NCBI GenBank assembly: GCA_044238735.1 | Contig: JBIICS010000077.1 | Location: 1 to 13,376 of the forward strand | DNA from: JBIICS01 sp044238735 | Lineage (GTDB): Bacteria; Bacteroidota; Bacteroidia; UBA4408 | DNA length: 13,376 nt | Direction of reading: 5' to 3' | Part shown: in pieces, positions 7,118 to 13,376 of the stretch | How the letters are laid out: each line of letters opens with the position of its first letter | Position numbering within the stretch: the stretch's first letter is position 1 | Made by a program: the position numbers and the translations under genes | Notes under the pieces: generated by a model | The model's database searches: none | The model's input: only the letters and a program-made list of their open reading frames with translations | Told to the model about the DNA's origin: nothing

Positions 7118-10100
7118 TTATGCCTCTGCTTTTTCTTCTTTTTTCTGTTCTCCATGACCACCCTCGTGACCACCTTCTTTTTTAGAACCATGCTCTTCAT
7201 GTGCTCCAGCAATTGCTTCTTCAGTGTTTCTGATTTTAGTTAAGAAGAAGATGGAAGGTTGTGTATCTATTTCCTCTAAAAGAAGATATGCTCTTTCGTC
7301 TTTTTTTATTTCAACAAGTTTACTCTCCGAATTGTTGTGGTCACCAAAAGTGATTGCATCAGCTGGACAAGATTGAGCGCAAGCAGTGTTTATTTCACCA
7401 TCGGCAAGTTTTCTCATCTCCTTCTTGGCTTTTAGTTTGCCCTCCTGAATGCGTTGAACACACATTGAACATTTTTCCATTACCCCGCGAGAACGAACAG
7501 TAACATCCGGGTTAAGTACCATTTTGCCTAGCTGATCATTTAAATGATAATCAAATTGTGCATTATCAAAATATTTAAACCAGTTAAAACGACGAACTTT
7601 ATAAGGGCAGTTATTTGCACAATATTTAGTACCTACACAACGGTTGTAGGTCATAGAGTTTAAACCTTCAGTTGTATGTGTAGTAGCAACTACCGGACAA
7701 ACTGTTTCGCAAGGTGCATGGTTACAATGCATACACATAACTGGTTGGAAAGTTACCTTCGGATCTTCAGAAGGAATTTCCATTTTTGCATACATATCAA
7801 TTAAACCAGTACCCTCTTCGTGAGCCTTTTCTTTGGTCATGTCGGAAGTATAATAACGGTCGATACGAATCCAATGCATATCGCGACTGTTATTTACCTC
7901 TTTTTTACCTACAACGGATACATTATTTTCTGACTGACAAGCTACTACGCAAGCACCACATCCAGTACAAGAATTTAAATCTATTGACATTCCCCAAAAA
8001 TGCCCTGGACGAGGATGTCCGGGTTTATCTTTGGTTGCCCATAAATCAAGTTCAGAAGCGCGCTTTTCAACATGTTTATGATTCTCCATTACAGAGAATG
8101 TTTCTACATGATTTCCGGCAGCAGGATTAGCAGACCATTCATTAAAAGAAGCTTCTTTAATCATGTGACGACCCATCATAGTATGATGACTTTGAGTGGT
8201 TGCCACTAAATAAGATTCTCCTTCCTTATTAGGTTTAGTAGAGGTTGCCGTTGTTTGGATAAAACCATTATTTACCGATAAGGCCGGAAATACATTTACG
8301 CCTATTCCATTTGCAGATTTTCCAGCATTTGTTCTACCATATCCAAGTGCAATACCAATAGTATTTGCTTTTTGTCCAGGCTGAGGAATAACCGGTAGAT
8401 TAATGGAAACCCCATTTATGGTTACGGTTGCTCTGTCGGCAAGTTGATTTAAACCTTGTTTGGTACTTAAACCTAATTCCTGCATTTGAGCTGGAGACAT
8501 AGTTATATAGTTGTCCCAAACAGTTTTAGAAATAGGATCAGGCATTTCCATTAACCATGGATTGTTAGATCCACTACCATCACCGATAGAATTTTTTACA
8601 TAAAAGCTAACTTCCCAAGCACCAGTTGCAGATTTTACAATCTCAGAAGCCTTTCCATTGATATCACAACCCGGTCCACAAGTAAGGGTGGTAGGTGCAC
8701 TTAAAGCTAATTCGAAAACACCATCATGAAGCGATTTGTTCCAAAATGCAGTTAAATTAGATTCTGTGTTTTGCAGAGGGAATATATTCTTTGTCCAATA
8801 TTCTGTTAAGAATGCATAATAGTCAACACCCGCACCAGACCATTTAAGCAATGAATCTTGAAGCTGACGGGTTTTAAACAACGGATTAATTGTTGGTTGT
8901 TGAAGAGAATAAATTCCTTTACGAGGATTTGCATCACCCCAAGACTCTAAATAATGACTACTTGGTGTTAAATAATCGAATCCGGTTTTATAAGTCTCAT
9001 CTGCTCTATCATTTAAACTTACTTTTAATGAAACTTTTTTAACCGCATCGGCAAATTTTAATGAAGCCGGTAATGAATAAGCAGGATTAACTCCCGCTAC
9101 AAAAAGAGCTGAAACGCTTCCTGAATTCATTTCCTGAATCAGGTTAATTACATCTGCGTCAAGTCCTTGTTTTGTATGTAAAGGATTATCTAAATCAATC
9201 GTTGAGCCATAATTTTCTAACGTGGCATTGATACAATTTACAACGCATTGTACGTTAGGATCGTTAACACCAGAAACCACTATAGACTTACCTTTAGCCG
9301 CTACTAAATCTTTTGCAGCCTGAGCAATTCTTTTATCTGCATCAGTTGTTTTTGATGATAGTGCTGTTCCACCAGTTAGTTTGGCAACCTCGTTATATAA
9401 ATTTAGAACCGCAACACCCAATTGAGAAGGCATTAAAGTTGAACGATAGTCTGCATTTGCACCAGATAATGAAAGGTTAGACTCGAATTGATAATGACGA
9501 GCCATTTGTTTTGTACCTTTTAGTAAGCGACGTGACTTAGAATATCCTTTTGTAAATTCAATAGGTGCGAGCCAGTTTCCTAAAAAATCAGCTCCAAAAC
9601 TTACCACAACAGATGCTTTATCGAAATTATAAAATGGTACAGAAGCTTTGCCAAAACAGATTTCATTACCTTTAATAATACCGGCATAAGAAACTGAATC
9701 GTATTGTATATGCTTAGTGCTTGGATATTTTGCTGTAAAGTCAGCAATAATTTGTTTGGTAGAAGGAGAAATAACAGTATTAGTTAAAATTCTAATTTGC
9801 CCCCCTTTAGAAGCAATATCACTCAATTTTTGGGTAATATCAGCATCAACTTTTTCCCACGAAACATCGGCATCTTTTGATAAAGGTCCTTTAGCTCTTG
9901 AAGAATCATAAAGACCTAAAACAGAAGCCTGAACTCTTGCGTTAGTTCCACCGTTGGTTAAGGAGGATAGTTTATTACCTTCAATTTTAATAGGTCTACC
10001 ATCGCGGGCCTTAACTAAAACAGAGGCATAATCCATACCATCATAAAAAGTGGAGGCGTAGTAATTTGGAATACCGGGATTAATTTCTTCCGGTTTAATT

Positions 10101-10336
10101 AGATAGGGAATAACGTTTCTTACAGGTGCCTCACAAGCAGCTAAGGAGGCCGCTGTAACGCTAAATCCTAAAAATTTAAGAAAGTCGCGACGAGGAGTTT
10201 TAGTAGAATCTAAATTCTCATTACCTAAAAATTCGTCAACCGGAATAGGTTCGGCGAACTCATTCATTGCACCTTTTACAAACTCAGGTGAGTTATTGTA
10301 ATCTTCTAGGCTTTTCCAATATTTTTTATTGCTCAT
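7118..10336 (-). CDS. actB: Alternative complex III iron-sulfur subunit ActB (molybdopterin-oxidoreductase-like plus ferredoxin domain)
   Basis: Periplasmic electron-transfer subunit that takes electrons from quinol at ActC and relays them to the haems of ActA. The first 68 residues form a twin-arginine signal with a lipobox: TPRRDFLKFLG with R49-R50, then SLAAC with C68, so it is probably folded before export and lipid-anchored. Residues about 70-760 resemble the CISM molybdopterin enzymes, but the family has lost the cofactor. Residues about 780-1040 form the ferredoxin-like domain with cysteine groups C790-C793-C796-C800, C868-C871-C876-C880, C900-C906-C910 and C956-C959-C986-C990. Fifteen cysteines fit three [4Fe-4S] and one [3Fe-4S] cluster, the known set for this subunit. 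The tail is His/Gly/Lys/Glu-rich. The length of 1072 residues is normal for the fused B1-B2 form. It starts 29 nt after actA. Confidence 0.97.
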   Translation of the reverse strand: MSNKKYWKSLEDYNNSPEFVKGAMNEFAEPIPVDEFLGNENLDSTKTPRRDFLKFLGFSVTAASLAACEAPVRNVIPYLIKPEEINPGIPNYYASTFYDGMDYASVLVKARDGRPIKIEGNKLSSLTNGGTNARVQASVLGLYDSSRAKGPLSKDADVSWEKVDADITQKLSDIASKGGQIRILTNTVISPSTKQIIADFTAKYPSTKHIQYDSVSYAGIIKGNEICFGKASVPFYNFDKASVVVSFGADFLGNWLAPIEFTKGYSKSRRLLKGTKQMARHYQFESNLSLSGANADYRSTLMPSQLGVAVLNLYNEVAKLTGGTALSSKTTDADKRIAQAAKDLVAAKGKSIVVSGVNDPNVQCVVNCINATLENYGSTIDLDNPLHTKQGLDADVINLIQEMNSGSVSALFVAGVNPAYSLPASLKFADAVKKVSLKVSLNDRADETYKTGFDYLTPSSHYLESWGDANPRKGIYSLQQPTINPLFKTRQLQDSLLKWSGAGVDYYAFLTEYWTKNIFPLQNTESNLTAFWNKSLHDGVFELALSAPTTLTCGPGCDINGKASEIVKSATGAWEVSFYVKNSIGDGSGSNNPWLMEMPDPISKTVWDNYITMSPAQMQELGLSTKQGLNQLADRATVTINGVSINLPVIPQPGQKANTIGIALGYGRTNAGKSANGIGVNVFPALSVNNGFIQTTATSTKPNKEGESYLVATTQSHHTMMGRHMIKEASFNEWSANPAAGNHVETFSVMENHKHVEKRASELDLWATKDKPGHPRPGHFWGMSIDLNSCTGCGACVVACQSENNVSVVGKKEVNNSRDMHWIRIDRYYTSDMTKEKAHEEGTGLIDMYAKMEIPSEDPKVTFQPVMCMHCNHAPCETVCPVVATTHTTEGLNSMTYNRCVGTKYCANNCPYKVRRFNWFKYFDNAQFDYHLNDQLGKMVLNPDVTVRSRGVMEKCSMCVQRIQEGKLKAKKEMRKLADGEINTACAQSCPADAITFGDHNNSESKLVEIKKDERAYLLLEEIDTQPSIFFLTKIRNTEEAIAGAHEEHGSKKEGGHEGGHGEQKKEEKAEA

Positions 10337-10365
10337 ATTAAGCTATATTGAGAGTATGTAAAATT

Positions 10366-11625
10366 TTAATAATGACATTTAGCACATTCAAGTCCGCCCA
10401 TTTTAGCAACTGTGATTTTCTCACCCTTGTACATGGTTTTTAGCTTGTTGTGTAAATCTGTATAATAATCGTTTCCGGCCATTTTCACCTCAGTTTCACG
10501 GTGGCAATTAATACACCAACCCATTGTTAATTGAGCAAATTGGCGAACTGTATCCATTTCCTGAATAGGACCGTGACATTTCTGACATTCAATTTGACCA
10601 GCAACCACGTGTTGAGAGTGATTAAAGTAAACATGATCAGGCAATGAGTGAACTCTAATCCACTTTATTGGCTTTTTATTTGGCCCATATACTTGGGTTT
10701 CCGGATTGTAATCTAAAGCATTGTAGATTTTAGCAATTTCTGTTTTTCCATATTGCGGTCCTTCTTGAATATATTTATGACAGTTCATACAAACATTAGC
10801 AGATGGAACTCCTGCAACTTTACCCTTGTAGGCACTGTAATGGCAATAGCGACAATCTATAGCATTTTTACCAGCGTGTAATTTGTGAGAATATTTAATA
10901 GGTTGATCAGGCATGTACCCTTCATACACCCCTATATCTTTCATCCAATACCAAGAAACTTTACCAGCATAAGCCACAAAAAATAAAATAATGAATCCAA
11001 CTAATGTTTTATTGGCCCTGCACCAAACTCTAGCGCCTTCAATATATCCATATTCAATTGGAGTTGGGCTTCCATCTTTATCGGCTACTAACCTAGTAAG
11101 CGATTTACGAATACTTCCTAAAATTCCAATTAAAAATAAGAAAACGAGAACCAATGCCAGCATGATGATGTAAATGGTATCATCTTTTAACTTGGCTGAG
11201 CCTGTATCGCCGGATTTAGCAGCATCGCCAGAAGCAGCTGTAGCGTCTTGTTTTTTAGGAGGATTTTTAATGTATCCTAATATCGCATCAATATCTGCAT
11301 CAGCTAAACTAGGGAATGCAGTCATTTGGGCTTTACCATTCTCTTCGTAAATCTTAACTGCATAGGGATAACCACTCTTAATAACCTCTTGTGAATTTTT
11401 GATCCACTTATACAGCATCGCCTTATCTGGCCAGCGATCTTCTACACCTTCTAAACCAGGCCCAACTACCTTTTTATTGGTAATAGCGTGACACGAAGAA
11501 CAGTTTTGTTTAAACAATTTTTCACCATCGGCAGCGTTTGCAGAAAACGAGTGGAGAAAAACTACCGAAAGAGCTAGAAATATCTTTTTAAGAGTATTTC
11601 CGGGCTTTTGGAAAGATATCATCAT
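10366..11625 (-). CDS. actA: Alternative complex III multihaem cytochrome ActA with fused N-terminal monohaem domain
   Basis: Haem subunit of ACIII that collects electrons from ActB. Six CxxCH motifs are visible: C42-SS-C45-H46 in an N-terminal class I cytochrome domain, then C258 (CRYCH), C279 (CMNCH), C347 (CQKCH), C371 (CINCH) and C414 (CAKCH, one residue from the C-terminus) in a pentahaem domain. A signal peptide precedes the first domain (positively charged start, LALSVVFLHSF, cleavage near ANA/ADG at 31-32). Two helices (about 150-172, IYIIMLALVLVFLFLIG, and about 207-227, LVGFIILFFVAYAGKVSW) cross to the cytoplasm and back, placing both haem domains in the periplasm. The classical pentahaem ActA lacks the front domain; the fusion fits Bacteroidota, as I recall. 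It is first in the operon, with a promoter box about 35 nt upstream. A start one codon downstream is equally possible. Confidence 0.95.
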   Translation of the reverse strand: MMISFQKPGNTLKKIFLALSVVFLHSFSANAADGEKLFKQNCSSCHAITNKKVVGPGLEGVEDRWPDKAMLYKWIKNSQEVIKSGYPYAVKIYEENGKAQMTAFPSLADADIDAILGYIKNPPKKQDATAASGDAAKSGDTGSAKLKDDTIYIIMLALVLVFLFLIGILGSIRKSLTRLVADKDGSPTPIEYGYIEGARVWCRANKTLVGFIILFFVAYAGKVSWYWMKDIGVYEGYMPDQPIKYSHKLHAGKNAIDCRYCHYSAYKGKVAGVPSANVCMNCHKYIQEGPQYGKTEIAKIYNALDYNPETQVYGPNKKPIKWIRVHSLPDHVYFNHSQHVVAGQIECQKCHGPIQEMDTVRQFAQLTMGWCINCHRETEVKMAGNDYYTDLHNKLKTMYKGEKITVAKMGGLECAKCHY

Positions 11626-11657
11626 AAAGTCTTTACTTAAAATATACTTTTTAGCGT

Positions 11658-11670
11658 TGCAAAAATAACA
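11658..11670 (-). promoter_or_regulatory. Predicted promoter -7 element of the act-cox operon
   Basis: Read on the minus strand, TGTTATTTTTGCA contains TATTTTTG (11667-11660), an exact match to the Bacteroidota housekeeping -7 consensus TAnnTTTG. It lies 34 nt before the actA start, giving a leader of about 28-30 nt. I see no good TTG at the expected -33 distance. The same 13 bases occur in the divergent promoter at 11788-11800. Assignment is by motif only. Confidence 0.55.
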
Positions 11671-11787
11671 GATTGCAGTGGTTTAAGCGTGTAAATTTTA
11701 AAAATTCTTAAAAAGCTAAATAATTTAAAACGATTCTAAATAAGCGCTTATTTATTTACTTAAAAATGAAGTAAAAACAAATTGAGG

Positions 11788-11800
11788 TGTTATTTTTGCA
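11788..11800 (+). promoter_or_regulatory. Predicted promoter -7 element of the SPOR-ridA pair
   Basis: TGTTATTTTTGCA contains TATTTTTG (11791-11798), an exact TAnnTTTG match, 14 nt before the ATG at 11813. Transcription would start about 9 nt before the start codon, a very short leader. No clear -33 TTG is seen at normal spacing (the TTG at 11782-11784 is too close). It is an inverted copy of the actA promoter element. Confidence 0.5.
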
Positions 11801-11812
11801 GTTTGCACTAAA

Positions 11813-12208
11813 ATGAAAAGTTTAATCTTAAATATACTAATTCTTATTGCCACTAAAACACTTTTTGCCCAACAAAAGGGATCTGTAAAATATATACAAG
11901 ATGAGCGTATTGAAATGCTGATTGAAAAAAACAAAAGCTTTAATACAAAGAAAAAAGGAATAGAGGGGTATCGAGTTCAGATTCATTTTGGAGCTAATCG
12001 AGATGCTGCCAAAGAAATAAAAACAAAATTTTTATCTCTGTATTCTGAAGTTGAGGCTTATGAAATATACCAACAACCCAATTTTAAAATACGTGTTGGT
12101 GACTGCCGATCTCGATTTGATGCTGAAAAGCTACAAAAAGAAATTGAGATTGATTTTCCAAATAGTTTTGTTGTACAGGATATTATTAACCCCAAATTAA
12201 ATAAATAA
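11813..12208 (+). CDS. Exported SPOR-domain protein
   Basis: A 131-residue protein with a signal peptide (MKSLILNILILIATKTLFA, cleavage before Q20, the Ala/Gln junction common in Bacteroidota) followed by a Lys/Glu-rich linker (about 22-50) and a SPOR domain at about 52-126. The domain begins GYRVQIHFGANRDAAKEIKT and contains YQQPNFKIRVGDCRSRFDAE, the conserved RVG-(D/N) turn that precedes the second helix. SPOR domains generally bind denuded peptidoglycan glycans, often at division sites; small soluble SPOR proteins like this are widespread in Bacteroidota and their individual role is unknown. It is transcribed divergently from the respiratory operon, and its TAA overlaps the ATG of the next gene by one base (TAATG), suggesting translational coupling although the two products share no obvious function. 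Confidence 0.88.
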   Translation: MKSLILNILILIATKTLFAQQKGSVKYIQDERIEMLIEKNKSFNTKKKGIEGYRVQIHFGANRDAAKEIKTKFLSLYSEVEAYEIYQQPNFKIRVGDCRSRFDAEKLQKEIEIDFPNSFVVQDIINPKLNK

Positions 12209-12624
12209 TGGATCAAAAAGACATTCATTCATCTAAAGCTCCCGAGCCTGTTGGCTTATATCCTCATGCTAAAAGAGTTGGTAATTTATTATTTCTTTCG
12301 GGAGTTGGTCCTCGCGAAAGAGGAACTAAAAAAATACCTGGAGTTGAGCTCGACGAGAATGGTAAGATTGTTTCATACGATATAGAAAAGCAATGCCGCA
12401 GTGTTTTTCAAAACATCAAATACATCCTGGAGGATTCGGGAAGTAGTTGGGACCAGATAGTAGATGTAACCGTTTTTTTAACTAATATGAAAGATGATTT
12501 TTCAACCTACAATAAACTTTGGGCTGAATATTTTGCTAAGAATCCTCCTTGCAGAACTACTATTGAGATTAATTGTCTCCCCACCCCAATTGCCATAGAA
12601 TTGAAAGTGATCGCAACTGTTTAG
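12208..12624 (+). CDS. RidA (YjgF/YER057c/UK114) family protein, 2-aminomuconate deaminase-like
   Basis: A 138-residue cytoplasmic protein without a signal. It carries the RidA fold marks LLFLSGVGPRERGTKKIPG near the start, a central helix region SVFQNIKYILEDSGSSWDQI followed by VDVTVFLTNM, and the C-terminal PPCRTTIEINCLP, with the arginine that binds the substrate carboxylate in this family, then IAIELKVIATV. The segments YPHAKRVG, GPRERGT and LPTPIAIELK closely resemble, as I recall them, 2-aminomuconate deaminases, which convert 2-aminomuconate to 4-oxalocrotonate and ammonia in kynurenine/2-aminophenol meta-cleavage. General RidA proteins instead hydrolyse reactive enamines and imines. 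No other gene of the kynurenine pathway is in the window, so the specific substrate is unproven. Its ATG overlaps the stop of the SPOR gene. Confidence 0.88.
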   Translation: MDQKDIHSSKAPEPVGLYPHAKRVGNLLFLSGVGPRERGTKKIPGVELDENGKIVSYDIEKQCRSVFQNIKYILEDSGSSWDQIVDVTVFLTNMKDDFSTYNKLWAEYFAKNPPCRTTIEINCLPTPIAIELKVIATV

Positions 12625-12702
12625 TTTAAGTTTATAAAATTAGAGTGCTTATTGTAAATAAATGAAGGGGGTTATTAAATTAAAATTGAGCTGAAAATCA
12701 TT
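12625..12702 (+). other. Short AT-rich gap between the RidA gene and sprE
   Basis: These 78 bases hold no convincing hairpin terminator, no TAnnTTTG promoter box with a matching -33 element, and only a 10-codon ATG frame at 12662 that ends at a TGA before the sprE frame. The next best box, TCATTTTG (12698-12705), has one mismatch and overlaps the proposed sprE start. sprE may be read through from the upstream pair. Confidence 0.4.
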
Positions 12703-13376
12703 TTGATATTAATTAAGAATACATACCAAAAGCTAAACCTGGCCAGCATTTTTGTTGTTGGATTCTTGTTGATTAATTCCTGCACGAATAAAAAAAATAC
12801 CGTTGTTACAAGGAATTACCATAATCTAACCAGCAGATTTAATGGGTTGTTTAATGGTAAAGAAGCATATAAGGAAGGAGTTAAAAAATTAAATCTTGCT
12901 TTAAAGGAAGATTACGATAAAATTTTACCTCTTTTTAATTATGGCACCATGGATGAATCTAAGGCTATTCATCCTGAAATGGACAAAGCATTCAAGAAAG
13001 GTTCCAGTGTAATTGAGCGACACTCTATCAGAATTAAAGGGAAAGAATATTGTAAGTGGATTGACGAGACTTACATCTTAATTGGAAAATCGCATTTATA
13101 TAAACACGATTATTTTTTGGCAATTGAATCTTTCGATTATGTGGCTTCGCAATTTAAAAAGGAACCCACGCGGTTTGAGGCTAAAATATGGAAAATTAAA
13201 ACATTGAATGAAATCGGAAATCTAAGCGAGTCCGAAGATTTGATTGATGAAATTAAAATTGACAAAAAGTTCCCAAAAAAAATATATGCAGAAGATCTGG
13301 CTGCGGTTGAAGCTGATTTATATCTTCGTCAAAAAAATCCTCAACCAGCAATTCCCTGGCTTAGAAAGGCTTTGAA
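12703..13376 (+). CDS. sprE: SprE/PorW-like TPR lipoprotein of gliding motility and type IX secretion (5' part, runs off right edge)
   Basis: The open frame runs from the TAA at 12676-12678 to the window end without a stop. Translation gives a lipoprotein signal: KNTYQKLN, a hydrophobic stretch, and lipobox LLINSC with the cysteine codon at 12781-12783. The mature start CTNKKNTVVTRNYHNLTSRF, followed by NGLFNGKEAYKEGVKKLN, is the pattern I know from SprE/PorW, an outer-membrane lipoprotein required for type IX secretion and gliding. Helical-repeat-like stretches follow, with ETYILIGKSHLYKHDYFLAI resembling a TPR unit. The start is uncertain: there is no ATG in frame before the lipobox. TTG at 12703 is used here, giving a 26-residue signal; ATT codons at 12679 or 12712 are other options. 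Family identity is from recall, reasonably strong; the product would usually be much longer. Confidence 0.8.
   Translation, partial: MILIKNTYQKLNLASIFVVGFLLINSCTNKKNTVVTRNYHNLTSRFNGLFNGKEAYKEGVKKLNLALKEDYDKILPLFNYGTMDESKAIHPEMDKAFKKGSSVIERHSIRIKGKEYCKWIDETYILIGKSHLYKHDYFLAIESFDYVASQFKKEPTRFEAKIWKIKTLNEIGNLSESEDLIDEIKIDKKFPKKIYAEDLAAVEADLYLRQKNPQPAIPWLRKAL

Noticed and set aside
7786..8130. 114-codon plus-strand frame opposite actB
   Set aside because: It lies entirely antisense to the cysteine-rich ferredoxin domain of ActB, has no recognisable motif, signal or promoter, and arises from codon structure of the real gene.
11752..11934. 60-codon minus-strand frame in the divergent promoter region
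   Set aside because: It is antisense to the signal peptide of the SPOR protein and would cover its promoter; its composition is that of a reversed hydrophobic signal, not a real small protein.
12662..12694. ATG at 12662 as the sprE start
   Set aside because: The frame ends at TGA after ten codons, and an indel upstream of 12679 cannot help because the sprE frame itself has a TAA at 12676-12678.

Overview
The window is AT-rich chromosomal DNA from a bacterium of the phylum Bacteroidota, probably an aerobic gliding or type IX-secreting member. The evidence is a complete alternative complex III (ACIII) plus cytochrome c oxidase operon in the order usual for this phylum, TAnnTTTG-type -7 promoter boxes, a SprE/PorW-like lipoprotein gene, and Bacteroidota-style SPOR and outer-membrane proteins. 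I saw no mobile element, CRISPR array, tRNA or rRNA.

Layout. Positions 1-258 (minus) hold the start of a secreted, probably beta-barrel protein that runs off the left edge. Positions 344-11625 (minus) form one long operon of actA-actB-actC-actD-actE-actF-coxB-coxA, with gaps of only 15-35 nt and a hairpin terminator just after coxA. Positions 11626-11812 are a divergent promoter region in which both sides carry the same 13-bp element. On the plus strand follow a small SPOR-domain protein (11813-12208), a RidA-family protein resembling 2-aminomuconate deaminase (12208-12624, 1-nt overlap) and the 5' part of a sprE/porW-like gene that runs off the right edge.

How it works together. ActC and ActF sit in the membrane. 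Menaquinol is oxidised there, and electrons pass through the iron-sulfur clusters of ActB to the haems of ActA and ActE, then to the CuA centre of CoxB and the haem/copper site of CoxA, where oxygen is reduced. The operon therefore encodes a quinol-to-oxygen branch that replaces complex III and complex IV, probably as one supercomplex.

Main anomaly. actF is not a single reading frame. Its first membrane helix (39 codons, 4473-4354) lies in a different frame from the rest of the protein (4363-3329), and the loop that normally joins helices 1 and 2 appears to be missing. This is a frameshifting deletion, an assembly error, or a gene split into two translationally coupled pieces. I found no convincing wholly new system; the rest is a well-formed respiratory operon with some sequence oddities.
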